From Schistocephalus solidus (Eukaryota; Platyhelminthes; Cestoda; Diphyllobothriidea; Diphyllobothriidae), in the NCBI GenBank assembly GCA_017591395.1, contig WEDG01002029.1, positions 1-64,000 of the forward strand: 64,000 bases of DNA, written 5' to 3'. The notes below the pieces were generated by a model, which was given only the letters and a program-made list of their open reading frames with translations, ran no database searches and was not told the DNA's origin. Of this stretch, positions 35,601-46,449 are shown piece by piece (within the stretch, counting starts at the first letter, position 1; each line of letters opens with the position of its first letter). The position numbers were made by a program, and so were the translations under genes.

Positions 35601-38000
35601 CCGGCTCAATCACGAATACTCTAACAAACCCAAGGTAATCTTAATTCATGCACGATGAACGCATTTGAAGTCGAGCTTTCTAGTAACAGCTTACGCCTCA
35701 AAAGTGGAATTGAAATGGTGAATTGTTAATTTTTATAGCTTTTCACGAAATTGGCTGCGTGGCTAACGTGCAAGATTAGAAGGAGATCACACTGGGTTAC
35801 CGCACGCGTTCTTCTGGTTGTACAAAAACTGTTCGAGTCCATAGGTATTGACTCAAATGTTTGTTAAATGTGTAGGACGAATCATCATCACGTTTGTCAC
35901 AGCTATCATTCTCACCTAAGCGGGAAATTGAGAATGTTTCAGAGATTTTGTTACAGGTTCTCGTGGAAAATTAATTCATTTATACCTTACATAAATCAGG
36001 CGTGATTGAACTAGCAGGCCACGTCAACAGTCGTGGCTTGATAGGTTGTACTGTAAAGATCAAACTCATTTCTCGATTCCAGAGGTGCGTTTGAATGAAA
36101 CAATTATTATACCTCTCCTTTTCTTTGTTATGTGATCTAGTGTATGACCCATGTTAAACAAAACTTTTAGTCACTTTGGAAAATATTTTCTCAATCTTAT
36201 CGGTTATCAGTTTGAGTAAAATGAAGCTCCGATACCTGGACGAGAAAGGTCAATCCAGCTACATCGTGCTATTCACACTTAAGCTTTGACTATCGCCAGA
36301 TGGTGGGTTTAATTTTTACTACCCAAAAATGCAATTCAGGCTTCTTAATGGGCCCGGCGGAACTTAGAAAAGCTCCTTACTTGAAACTGGCCCTGGGAAA
36401 CAAAATATTTTATTTTCAAAATTGCTATTTGTCCTATAAGAGAGTGCAAGTGGACAGTGAACAAGTGAAAGTTCTAAGAAATGACAAATTTAAAAAAATA
36501 AATACCTACACTGTGAGAAATAAGTTGTGATCAGTTTCTATATAAGTTGTTAATTGAAAAGTCCAACTAAAGACAATAATTAGCTTCATCAGGTTTTGAA
36601 GTTTAAAAATTTAGCAATTTAATAGTTCCCAGTAGAGTTTCTAACTTTTCCAATTTAATTAAACACACGAATAAGGGCTTATGCAAACCATTTCAAAAAT
36701 ACAATAATTAAGATGGTCAACACGAATAAACAATATCATGGTTTAAGTTATATAATTTTGGGTTCTAATTAATAAAAGTTATTTGCGTGTTGTGGGCTTT
36801 TAGCCCCGCACTAGAGTAAACGTTCCGCACAGTTCTTGCGCTTCTTTAGTCACAGTATATCTAAACAGCCGCAAAATCAATTTGCTTTTAGCAGGCTTAA
36901 GGGCACTGCATGCGTTTATCAATTGTTTTCTCATCTAATTATTTACTATATCAAAAGGCATATCTTTTTCCTTTAACCAAAAGGGGGAAAATTAAAATTG
37001 CTAATCAACATATGATTCCGCCTTCTGGATTCAAACTATAATCGATTTTGATTGGCTGAGTAAGCTTGGCCTTCAAATTGCTTTATTTACTTGTTCACAT
37101 GAGACACCTGAGTTGCTTTTTTCAGGTCTCCGAGGTAACCTTCATGGTTTCCCCCATTTATACCGATTCTAAGTTTCCTCAGCCTAAGTGCCATACACAT
37201 CTCGCTCGGAACCAGGCCATCGGTTTGTGGCTAAGTTTTGTTGGTCACTACATGCATGCTACCTCCAGTCGTCCTAATGTTGCCCTCCAGACGTCGTGAA
37301 GGGAGGAAGAGTGGTTTGAGACAGATAAAGCAGACGTCTGCTTCAATGTAAACAAATTGTCGCAAGTAACCACAGCACCCAAGTCCTCAGTTGCAACGAC
37401 CTAAGTATTCTACGTGTGTGTGGCAAGTGACTTGTGTGGGCATAATTATTCCAGATGCATCGATACATTTGGTAGATTGCTCCAAATAGTGTACTGGCGG
37501 TCCCCACCAAACGCATTAATAGATATGCTGCCGACCTCCAAATCGCAATGTCTGGAAACTCAGCTCAAAGCCACCGCTCAGTTGGGCCACACCAGAGTAA
37601 TTGTCCTTGACGTACAGACTTACGGTGCATTTGCGTCTCCACACATAGCAATCTCTTAATTAAGTGGAATTTCCTTTCCACTCTGAAAATATACAATTGA
37701 GAAAACAATAATAAGCCGCAGGGTTAGCCTAAGATAACTCGGGTCATTTTCTTAGGATTTCAAAGCTTTAAAACGCAATGGAATCAGAAGCACTACTAAG
37801 GCGTCTAAGCAGCCATATCTACGGGACAACTTCCGACCCTCACCCAAGGAAACGAAGTAAAATTAACCTGAAATAATTTCTGGCGACCTCACGTTCGGCA
37901 AGTTGACTGTGAATTGTGACACGCAGTGGAAAACAACATGAAACCGCAGTTTCCGCTATATTCCCCATATCATAGTAACGCTGGTCACTCCGAAGTAGAA
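32690..38000. other. No supported gene
   Basis: Mixed composition. Slightly GC-richer islands at about 33720-34120, 34690-35420 and 37110-37660 do not match anything else in the window and give only short ORFs (up to 81 aa). They could be low-copy repeats or untranslated or intronic sequence, but I cannot tell which. Confidence 0.4.
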
Positions 38001-38004
38001 AAGG

Positions 38005-38110
38005 AAGATTGAGATGATCAATTCTGGTTTTCATTCGTCATCAGCCGGCCATGCCTACTTACAAGCTGGGATAACTTGAGATTCGAACACGGATTCTTTC
38101 AGCACGGAGC
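38005..38110 (-). mobile_element. S1 SINE fragment
   Basis: The body ttcattcgtcatcagccggc with catgcc is followed on the right by a tRNA-like head. On the minus strand the B box is GTGTTCGAATCTCAAG (about 38080-38095). The tail is missing. Confidence 0.55.
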
Positions 38111-38204
38111 GCTTTGAAATTAAAAATATGCTTGCCAGTCAAACACCTTTCAACAAATATGTGTACAGATTCAAGGTCCCGTTATCTTATCGCTTTCATC
38201 ATTT

Positions 38205-38300
38205 GCCGAAGAAGACGAAGAAGAAGTGGGGGCGAGTTCATGGACCCAATTGTATTTGTGCTGACGTTTCAAAATCCTTCTCGCTTCCAGCATCAGATAT
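38205..38300 (-). ncRNA. Hammerhead-like motif with PLE 3' context (H3)
   Basis: On the minus strand CTGATGC (38296 down to 38290) is followed after 19 nt by GAAACGTCAG (38270 down to 38261), then a ccatgaactcgccc / acttcttcttcgtc block. The block parallels the sequence after H1 (ccatggctctcg, cttcttctcg). The last core base (A to C) is changed. No PLE coding sequence is visible next to it, so it looks like a solo pseudo-LTR fragment. The 102-aa and 73-aa ORFs here are chance. Confidence 0.35.
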
Positions 38301-38319
38301 GCAAAGAAGAGGTGATCAC

Positions 38320-39215
38320 GGGATCCTTGCGGTAGGTGGCCAGGCGGTCCGATTAATTGCTTACGACCCATCTGTTAGATTCCAGTGGTGGATAATCTGC
38401 GCCATGTTTTTGTTTCGCGTCCGAGCTGCTAGTTAGGCGTAGGATCGGCTGAATGAAGGTAGATTAAATTGAAACAGGTTGAAGTGTGATGTCTTAATCA
38501 AAAATAAGTCCTACTATTACAGTCAGCAATTCACGTATTTTGCATTCTGTATATGTCTCTGTAGAAGTGTTCAGCGTGTTGGTGGCTTGAGGTCAGTCAT
38601 CCCAGTTCATCGATGTTTTTGACTGGTCGTTGCCTGACAGTAGGTAAACTGCAGTTGAATAACCTACATGACACCATCAAGGCCGGTTAGATGAATAACG
38701 ACCACGGTCAGAGCAGATAGCAGGGGCATAAAGGGGCCTAATGTATATTTCATCGTCACCCATTGCAGTTCTCATCAATGCTTTCAAGGGGCTGTATTTG
38801 GCAGTTAGACTGCATCCGGTTAAAATCCTTTTTAAGCAGACGAAATCAGATGTAGGTTTTCGGTGCGATCTGGAAACCCAACGCACCAATTCCTATCTCC
38901 CACCATCACCCCCTAAACAAAACGTCCCAGATAGAAGCTGATATGAAATTCCGTAAGCGACCCCATGACATTTAAGGGTCCTCTTCCCACAAAGACAAAA
39001 TCACGACCCGTAGTGGATTTCAGTAGCAGGTTGGGCCGATTCAGCAGCCTCACTTAAGGACACCTTGGTAAACCACATCGTTGACAAGTTCGCAATAAAT
39101 TATGGACATAAAATATGCAGTCGAAATACAATCAAAACGCAACTACTCCGTTCCCTTCCCCGTGTCTGCCCAAGTCTGCCGGTCACGCTGTTCACTCTGA
39201 CAGTCTGTAATATTC
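38320..39215. other. No supported feature
   Basis: Moderate GC DNA between a PLE-like fragment and the RTE remnant. Its 3' part may be RTE 5' untranslated sequence, but I see no decisive motif. Confidence 0.35.
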
Positions 39216-39257
39216 GTTCCATTTAGGCACTACAGGAGGATGGGGTTATTCGCTTAG

Positions 39258-39870
39258 GAACTAATCGGTTGTAAATTGAACATGACAATACTTATTGAGC
39301 CAGGCTTCTCTGAGCAGAGACAAACGGAGGATGTGGGGGCCTGATGAACATCCTCTTGATCTGAGGTCAAAAGGCAGAGCGATTGGATGCTGGGTTCGTC
39401 TTAGTCACCAGGAGATCTGGGATGGTATTTTGACCCTGAGAACGTCAGTCTTAGAGGGCATATTTGCCACCTATACCACCGCCTACACTCTTCCAATGAC
39501 ATCGACGACACGAAGGGCAAATTCTACAACGGTCTGCGCCTCCTCACGGTGACTCCAGTGCCTGCGTCAATACAGACAACGCTGCCTCGTAGGGAGTTTT
39601 TGGTCGCTACAAGATCGACAGCTGCAATAGTATTTGATCACATGTTCCGCTGGTTTGCAGGAGCACAGTCATCTCCTGACCAACGCTAAATTTCCTCTTC
39701 TGCTCCGTTAAAAGGTGCTAAGATGCATCATCATTGGCGTCATTGAAAACTCCTGGGGCGTAATCAACGTGACATCCTAGTGGCCACAGAAAAACCTGAT
39801 GTAGATTGTTGGGCGAACCCTCGCCTTGTCTTCTCAAAGATTACGCCTAAGTACTAACTCTACAAGCACT
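39258..39870 (+). pseudogene. RTE LINE AP endonuclease domain, decayed
   Basis: GFSEQRQTEDVGA (about 39300-39338) corresponds to the RFSEQGQL.DVGAGY block near the endonuclease N-terminus. GIFATYTTAYTLPMTS (about 39448-39495) corresponds to GKFATIVSVYAPPMTS. GVFGRYKIDSCNS with the SHLLTNAKFPLLLR segment (about 39590-39710) matches the centre of the domain. RDILVATEKPDVDCWANPRL (about 39760-39820) is the C-terminal SDH region, with the catalytic D-H eroded (here N-P). The domain would nick target DNA. Multiple frame switches show that it is dead. The comparison blocks are from my knowledge of the family. Confidence 0.65.
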
Positions 39871-40179
39871 ATTTGGTAAGAAAACGTCGGTTACGCTGAA
39901 TACTGGAGTACTAGATTCTTATGATTATTGATTGAATTGTATTTATCGTATGAATTTCAACCTGGAATAAAACAATCTTTAAGATCAGATGCCACTATGA
40001 AAACAGAGAAGATAAACTGTGTGACGTCATCCAATTCAGCGCTTTGAAAGGCCACGGTAGTGTAAATGAACAGAACGATGACCGGTAAGTCGAAAACAAA
40101 GAAGAAGGTAGACTGCTGCTCATCACAAATAGCACTCGACACATGATTTAGGCGAAACAATAGGACAGAAACCAACAAG

Positions 40180-40685
40180 CTAGCCGACTTCCACTACCGA
40201 AGGCTAGTGCAGCCGAGGCTAAGGGAGATATAAAAAGGATTGGTCAACTCGAAAATCAGACAAATCCAAAGATATTCCCTCGAGTCCTCCAAAACAGTCT
40301 ACGGGTGCCAAGGTCAATGGATTGCACAATTTACTAGGACTGAAAAACTCTACTGAAAGGATATGTCAGAGATCCTGGAGAACTGAACCAAGCACTTCAA
40401 AGCTATTGGCAACGACCCATACACGGTATACGAAAATGTGATTACCCGAACACTTTAACCAAACATCAGTACGAAATTCCGTCGTTCACCTACTCGCCAG
40501 GGAAAAAAATCCCAACATTGAGCCCGCTGTCAAACGGTTATCAACGTTGCGTCAACCCATTCCCCGAAGAAATTTCTAAATACGACAGACTCTGGTTTAT
40601 GGAAAGATCACAAAGCTGATTCAAAAGAGGTAAATACGAGGGCAAATCCCCAAGATTGCAAGGATGCCATCATACACGACAGTAA
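40180..40685 (+). pseudogene. RTE LINE RT, N-terminal half
   Basis: YRRLVQPRLREI (about 40194-40229) and SLESSKTVYG (about 40275-40305) are the linker before the RT. ILENWTKHF-like sequence (40370-40400) and INVASTHSPKKF (40543-40578) follow. PQDCKDAIIHDSK (about 40646-40684) is the conserved (V)PQDFKDA.I stretch of RT. It is cut off exactly where the D repeat begins. Stops interrupt several of these blocks. Confidence 0.6.
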
Positions 40686-41080
40686 GACCGTCGTAGTCTG
40701 ACGATGTCCACCGGATGCTCCACAAAAGAGTGGTGCACGGACGAGGACTTGCGCGCAAATTAGTTTTTAGTGATAGTAGACTTGCGCGGCAGCTACCGCA
40801 CTCTATCCTTTTCCATTCTTGCCTGTACCAGGTGCCAGGAAATAGGAAAGAAACCTAGAGGCGGGGTCGGGCGCAGGTGTGGAAGAGCGGGGTGTGGCAT
40901 GAGCCTGCACCTACGCGTGCCAATGTTCGGCATGCATCTCCCCCATGTTTGGCATTTGTTTTGGGACCTCAATAATAATAATAATAAAGCCTGCCGCACC
41001 CTGATTTGGCCTCCCATTTGGTCCAGCGCGGCCCATGTAGGGAGTACACTCCACCATGCACGAATACATAACCCAAGCAG
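40686..41080 (+). repeat. D-family repeat inserted in the RTE remnant
   Basis: The copy starts gaccgtcgtagtctgacgat (40686), then agtagacttgcgcggcagct with accgcactctatcc, ccaggtgccaggaaatagg, cgggcgcaggtgtgg, gcgtgccaatgttcggcatg and ggcatttgttttggg. It includes an (aat)n microsatellite at about 40971-40985. It interrupts the RTE RT between PQDCKDAIIHDSK and the block that should follow it about 45 residues later. Confidence 0.7.
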
Positions 41081-41129
41081 TAGCTTCCTTCTAAGTTTTT
41101 ATGGTGAAAGCTTCACCGAGTCCAACTAA

Positions 41130-42345
41130 ACTGTCAGAATATATATATCGGAATGAATGACATATTCCTGAAAGTCAATGCGCATTCTGTTGGAACTTCG
41201 GAGCTACCTGCAGAAGAACTGTCGAGAAATGCAGAGTCATCTCTTAATGCGGGAATTCTGATATTCAGAAGGAGTATCGCAGATGGTACGACAATTACAT
41301 GACGTGTGTAACAGACAGCACATAATTGTTGGTGACAGTGTGTGAAACATGAAAGGGTTACCCGTATTCACCCTCTCCAGTCTCGTTTACTGATATCCTG
41401 ATATATGCTTGGCATAAGGAGTGACCAGCAGTTAGCATCATTTACCGAAATGACGGACAACTGTTCAATATTCATAACATGAATCCATCTTCGAGAATCT
41501 CTAAGGCTAGTTTCGAAGACAACTTTGATTCAGTTTGCTCAAAATTAGAACTTAAAACTAGCACGGGAATGTCTGCGGTCATACATCAACAGACGTAAAG
41601 TGCTGAATACGATGAACGAGGGCAATAACTAATGGATCTCGCCTCACAGCAGTGGGCAAATTCGCGGGCCTGGGCAGTACACTTTAAGTAAACATCAAAA
41701 TGGTCCGCGAAATTGCCAGTCGGGTCTCTAAAGGCAGCTAGACTAGCAGCTGGTCACCAAACCCGTCTGGAATAATCGCGGTGCTCTTCTCAAGTCAAAC
41801 TTTGAGTTTTGTAGGGCCCTGATGAAGCTCCTATACGAGACAGATACATGGATTGTCTTTGAAGGTCAATCGGGGGAAGTAATCAGTTACGCCTCAGATT
41901 TGCCTGAAGAATAGTGAAGATTAGATTATCAAATGAACAAGCGTCATGGGTATCCACGCCATACTCGGGTGAATACAACTGCTATGAATTGGCAACGTCG
42001 TGAGTATGAATCACGAGCGCCGGCCTAAGTTAGTTTACTATGGTGATGTCCCTATCGGTGCACGCAGACTAGGCGACCAACGCATTGATACGAGATACTT
42101 TGAGAACATTTATCAAGATCTTACAAACCAACCCAGAGACAAAGGAAGTCTTTGGTCAAGATCGAAGGGCGTTGTGAACTGCCTCAAAGACTGGACGAAC
42201 TATCTTCGAGACGAACTGAATAGGTTGTATCAAAACTATGAACCCAATGAGTCAAGCCCTCAACTCCTGACATCTTGCTCACATTTGCGACAAGCATTTG
42301 TGGTTACCAAATGGTCTTTTTGGCCATCTCCAAAATTAATGCACT
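41130..42345 (+). pseudogene. RTE LINE RT C-terminal half and first finger-like motif
   Basis: PESQCAFCWNFGA (about 41170-41210) matches PESQCGFR of the RT. KGYPYSPSPVSFTDILIYAW (about 41355-41413) matches the motif B region. TDGQLFNIHNMNPSSRISKA (about 41452-41511) precedes motif C, where the expected FADD has decayed to FDSV. VIHQQT follows. LLYETDTWIVF (about 41829-41861) is the conserved LLYGAETW block. The 162-aa ORF at 42000-42488 begins with the RRPKLVYYGDVPIGARR end-of-RT block. In another frame HICDKHLWLPNGLFGHLQN (about 42279-42340) is the first C2H2-like motif of the tail. Catalytically dead. Confidence 0.7.
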
Positions 42346-42499
42346 TTGACAGGAAAAACCTGCTCCATATCTCACAAATGACCGTTACTAAGAGTTTCAT
42401 CAATGAGAGCACTCCTGCTATCCTTTTATCATCAACAGCATACCTCTTTCGCCAACAATACGGTCTCAGTTGCGCTTGTCGCCATTGAAATCACACATT

Positions 42500-43360
42500 C
42501 AAATTAGTCATTCGATTATCTGGTCAAATGCCAATCCTTCGCACGCAAATCGATTGCTTGGACTGTTGACATACACATGTCATAGAGCCTAACCCATGAC
42601 CATCAGATACAGCATGGGTTTATTCGGCTATATATGTTTCCGTGAAGTGAATGCACTCCAGCTCCATCAACACAACGCGCTCGGCCTATTCCACCGTTAT
42701 AAACGTCGATAATCACCACCTGTCTTACGGACTGATTGTAGTGCCAGTGACTTACTTTTAAAGCAGTATATTGTGAAGTGGACTTGCACAGCATCGACCA
42801 CATACTCTCTTTCCTCATCCATCTTGTTTAGATGGTTAAAACATGTCTAAAGGACCGGAAGTGGAAAGTTCCATATAGGTGCATAATATAGAATATTTCT
42901 AAGTAGTATCACCCTTTGGTGATGGGTGGGGGTGGGGGTGATGAAACTTTAGTTTCGTAAAGGATTTCGAACGCGTACGTTGCGTCTTTTTAAATCACGA
43001 CCAGCTTCCACACGGCGTGAGTTTCCAGCATTTGATCAGGACATTTTTTCCAGTCTTGTTAGGAAACTTCGCAGGTAGTTTGCTCTATCTAAAGTTGTTG
43101 CAAACAAAGGAAATGCGTTATAAAACTCGTGGATTTCATTGGGTGCGGATGGCCGAACATGCACCGGTGGTGGGGAAGAGTGATTCCAGGTCTTAGAGCG
43201 CAGCCAGCATTCTCGCCGGCATGACGCGTGAGTCGGGAAATTCTTGAATCACCGTTTTCAGACAGGTAGCGAAGTAACAAGCACATTGACTCTCCACCTC
43301 AATATTCTAAGTTGGGACTTTGTATGGGCAGAGTAATTGCGCTGATGGGAAGCATGCCCA
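42500..43360. other. No supported gene; G-rich tract at 42923-42942
   Basis: The sequence gggtgggggtgggggtgatg could form a quadruplex-like structure. The rest, including 71- and 65-aa ORFs, is unrecognised. It may include LINE 3' untranslated sequence. Confidence 0.4.
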
Positions 43361-43364
43361 CACC

Positions 43365-44000
43365 AGTTCGACCGTCGAGTTCTCCTATGCACGCAGTGTA
43401 ATCTACCGCATGGTGGTGCAGGCATGATGACTTGCGATGCATCTACCTCATTCTCTGTTTCCTTCCCCCCACCTGGACCTAGTGTCAAGACAGAGTCAAG
43501 AAGACCGAGATGGGAGGAATCTGCAAACAAAAAGGGGCAGATTGGATCACAGGTGAGTGGGAGTTCTATGAAGGCAACATTAAGTAGGAGCCATTGCAGT
43601 TAGGCTCTCAGTCGGCGGAACCGAGTTATCCCGTCGGCTGGTAGTCCTCCAAGTCACGGCTTTTAGAGCACCGGGGTAGCTTTAAGCGCATCAGATTGTT
43701 TATAGCGAGGAAAATGCGCTCAGCGTCGGGCCACCATCCAAGCCAGGTCAGTTTTCTTATCCGGGAGTAGGTGCAGTGACTGAAAGGACTAGCTAAACCG
43801 TCTGCGCGCGCCACAGCATGACCTGGCACTCTTGCCGCTTACACTAAGGAGCCATCGCCGTCTGTCTCTCAGTCCACTGGTCAAATACTCAATGCACAAA
43901 ACACACTGGGCCGACAGTGTGGTCCGGTATAAGCGTCATTTGGCAGCCTTCCAAGCCATGGCTTTTAGTAAACCGTCATAGTCTCAAGTTTGGATCAAAT
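43365..44000 (+). repeat. D-family repeat, long copy
   Basis: The copy starts agttcgaccgtcgagttctc, then gacttgcgatgcatctacct, and ggacctagtgtcaagacag with agtcaagaagaccg. It continues with ctatgaaggcaacattaagt, ggagccattgcagtt, cccgtcggctggtag, cacggcttttagagcacc and tgtttatagcgaggaaaatg. A partial repetition of the last blocks follows (ctaaggagccatcgccgtc, aagccatggcttttag at 43850-43970), which suggests a second overlapping or tandem copy. Confidence 0.65.
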
Positions 44001-44161
44001 ATGCAGCAGAGGGGTCACATCTAGAGGGAGCTGAGGATGATAATTCACTCTCAGTGAGAGGCTTTGGTCGAAAACACATTTTATGTGGTGTTTCTTATGA
44101 TCGTGCATGATGAAGAGACTGATACGGAGAGATGTGGTAATTTAGTATGACCAGTGGTTTT

Positions 44162-44930
44162 CTACCGCAGGTTTTCACGAAGACGCATGTGACTTACTAG
44201 GCCCATGCGGTGTGCCAATGGGCATGAACAGTGCGTACAGTTGAGGCGGGTTCTGTGGGTGTATGTATGTGCTCCTGGCACTGGTTCACTAGTCTATATG
44301 CGATGGATTCGCAAGTGACCGACTCGGCCGATGCGTGACGTGCATATGCAGTGAAAATAAGGACAGGGTAGGTCATTAAGTGGTGGGTCTGTGGGAGTTG
44401 TGCTGCTTGTACTGATGGTTGTGCTCTTGTGAGGACTGGTGCTGGGTGCACAAGACGAGTTAGAAGTGTCAGCATTGCTGTGAATTCCGCTTTCACGGAT
44501 GCGTATGCACTCAAGCAGGACCATGCGGCTTGTAAATGTACGGGAGCAGGAGGGCAGTGGATTCGTGCGCGGCAACTGTATGTCAGGGCCCCAGGCATTG
44601 GTTCGCAAGTCTCCGCGCGATGGATTCGCAGTTGACCTATGCGTGAGGTGATAGTGTCGTTGCTGTGGACAGTTTGGGCTCAAGTCTATGTCAATGGTGT
44701 TGACAGTTATGGGGTTTATGTTTGATGGTGCGTCACGATTATTTGCATTGGTGGTGGGGAAGGAACTTTCGTAGTGGATGTTGAGGTGAAGATGCAGGCA
44801 GAGTACGACAGCGGGAGATCGGAAGCACCGTTAGAGTTTTTTTATCAGGATGCCGGCGGGGCAGATGTGGATGGGGTGGGCATCAGTTGGTACCACTGAG
44901 AGTAACAACGAACCATATCGCTCAGTAATT
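44162..44930 (-). pseudogene. RTE LINE C-terminal finger-like tail (second copy)
   Basis: On the minus strand this reads FPTTNANNRDAPSNINPITV, then CPQQRHYHLTHRSTANPSR, then PLPSCSRTFTSRMVLLECIR with SGIHSNADTSNS, then LPCPYFHCICTSRIGRVGHL with RIHR. It ends AHRMGLVSHMRLRENLR with a TAG at 44162-44164. The repeated pattern CP.C...(F)TSRIGLVGHLRIHR is a tandem C2H2-like module that I know at the C-terminus of RTE ORFs in tapeworm genomes. Several cysteines are already lost (for example F for C in CPYFHC). The ORFs at 44197-44598 and 44294-44683 are two frames of this one decayed region. Upstream RT is not visible. Confidence 0.65.
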
Positions 44931-45735
44931 ATCATGATAATAATTTACAACACTCATGAAATTTCTGCAGCTGACGACTGGGATTCGGATAGAAAATAAC
45001 TCTCCACACCAAATACAAAACCCTGGGGACAAATGAGTCAAATTAAGTAGTTGGTTCACCATTTATCCCCCATCTTTTCCCGATTACTATAATTAACTGC
45101 CCTATTTTTAAATTATCCACCATACGTTACTCACTGTACAGCTTGCACTGTGGGTATATCGGAATGCCAGTGGCAACTAGATTTTATCAGATTCGAGAAT
45201 ACGTGGATGAAACAGTATGGAATAAAACCTTGTTTGTGGCATCGAGAAGAAAATGCGAGCGGAAATATCTTGGTAATTTCACGTCACTTGAATTGTTCCT
45301 TCATTCCGTTACCAGAATTGCCCATCACTCTCTGACTTGAAAATTCATTTTTTCTTCCTTTTAAAAAAACTGAGGCAACACCGGGCAAGCGGTCAAAGGT
45401 GTATTTTTGGCCATCTGTCTTATTTCAGACTAGGAAAATATCCGTGGATGGATATGCACTACAGAAATGAATCGCATGCCCCTTATATTGCCTCCCTTAC
45501 TTCGATTTGATGTCTATTATTCTTCCCATTTAAGGGTTCTAGGTCATACTCTCAGCGAAAGGAATCTTTATTCAAAGCCTTAGGTTAAGTCTATATGATG
45601 ATGTCTCCGAAAGTGTAAAAATAATTGCAACCATTACAAACGATAGTGTCGGTTCTCTTTCCAAAGCATGTTCTGCATATGACAAGCACATGACTGACAG
45701 GCGCGTGAAAAAAAGTTTAAATAAGGCGGAATTTC
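44930..45735. other. No supported feature
   Basis: AT-rich. The 65-aa and 61-aa ORFs at 45143-45340 overlap in different frames and are unrecognised. Confidence 0.45.
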
Positions 45736-45739
45736 GGAA

Positions 45740-46090
45740 CTTCTACCGCATTCCCTCCTCCATCACCCAAATTGCCCCGGTGACAGGACAGAGTCGGAGA
45801 GACCATAGGCGAGATCAGGTGCAGTGGCTGTCAAAACTAAAAACCCGCCTATGCCTGTCACATACCTGGTCAATGCATGGGGAGGGGTGTTTCATAGATG
45901 ACGGATGGATGAGGGGGACGGTTCGGATCACATTGGAATGAGAAGGTCATGTAGGCCACAACAGAACAGAGCCGTTGCGATCTAGCTCTCCCACCCTGAG
46001 AGGCCGAAGTTATCTCCTTAATTGGCAACCTTCAAAGCCTCAACTTTTAATGCATCGTACTGATGCAGTGCGCATATTCGACCTCCCTCT
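45740..46090 (+). repeat. D-family repeat, partial
   Basis: Blocks ccggtgacaggacagagtcg, gagagaccataggcgagatc, aggtgcagtggctg, gaaggtcatgtaggccacaa and ccttcaaagcctcaactttt match the long D copies. The 83-aa ORF at 45690-45941 crosses it and is not a gene. Confidence 0.5.
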
Positions 46091-46249
46091 AGCTTCCCAA
46101 TCACATACGCCACCACATACCAGATGCGGATCCCAGGGTTTGGCTGAAAAGAAGACGAAGGTACGAGTATTGGGATGAAATTTTATGCAGCCATACCGTG
46201 GGAGTGGGGGGATGGGGGAGAACAAGTCCGTGGCTGGGTTTGGTGCGTG

Positions 46250-46410
46250 TCACCTGACTCACCGTGGTCACCATGGTCATCTGGTCCAGATGGGGAAGTG
46301 CAACAGAGAGTGAGGTAGTTTGTACGGAAGTCTTTTCTAAAATCTAGCGCAAATTCCCCGTTCCTGCGCCACCCGGATGTGGTGCATACACTGGACGTCG
46401 TCGGACTGAC
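46250..46410 (-). repeat. D-family repeat, partial, next to a PLE 3' end
   Basis: Read on the minus strand: cgtcagtccgacgacgtcca with gtgtatgcacca, then tgcgctagattttag, actacctcactctctgttgc, acttccccatctgg. This is the D 5' part. It starts within about 50 nt of the end of PLE copy 2. Confidence 0.55.
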
Positions 46411-46449
46411 GTTGTCCCACGGTGGGGTGGCGGCGTTCGTCCTTCGCGT

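Larger units (their letters stand above)
39220..42500 (+). mobile_element. RTE-type LINE remnant, interrupted by a D repeat
   Basis: A nearly complete but heavily decayed RTE-like non-LTR retrotransposon. In order it shows AP endonuclease blocks (39258-39860), RT 5' half (about 40180-40685), a D-family insertion (40686-41080), RT 3' half (about 41130-41880), the post-RT block RRPKLVYYGDVPIGARR (about 42016-42066) and a first finger-like segment GLFGHLQN (about 42320-42345). The length without the insertion is about 2.9 kb, close to an RTE unit. Every domain needs frame changes and has lost catalytic residues. Confidence 0.75.

Noticed and set aside
41815..41845. CTGATGAAGCTCCTATACGA as a hammerhead
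   Set aside because: It is the RTE coding block ALMKLLYETDTW, and the second core box GAAA is missing.
44197..44683. Two overlapping minus ORFs (133 and 129 aa) as separate genes
   Set aside because: They are two frames of one decayed RTE finger-like tail.
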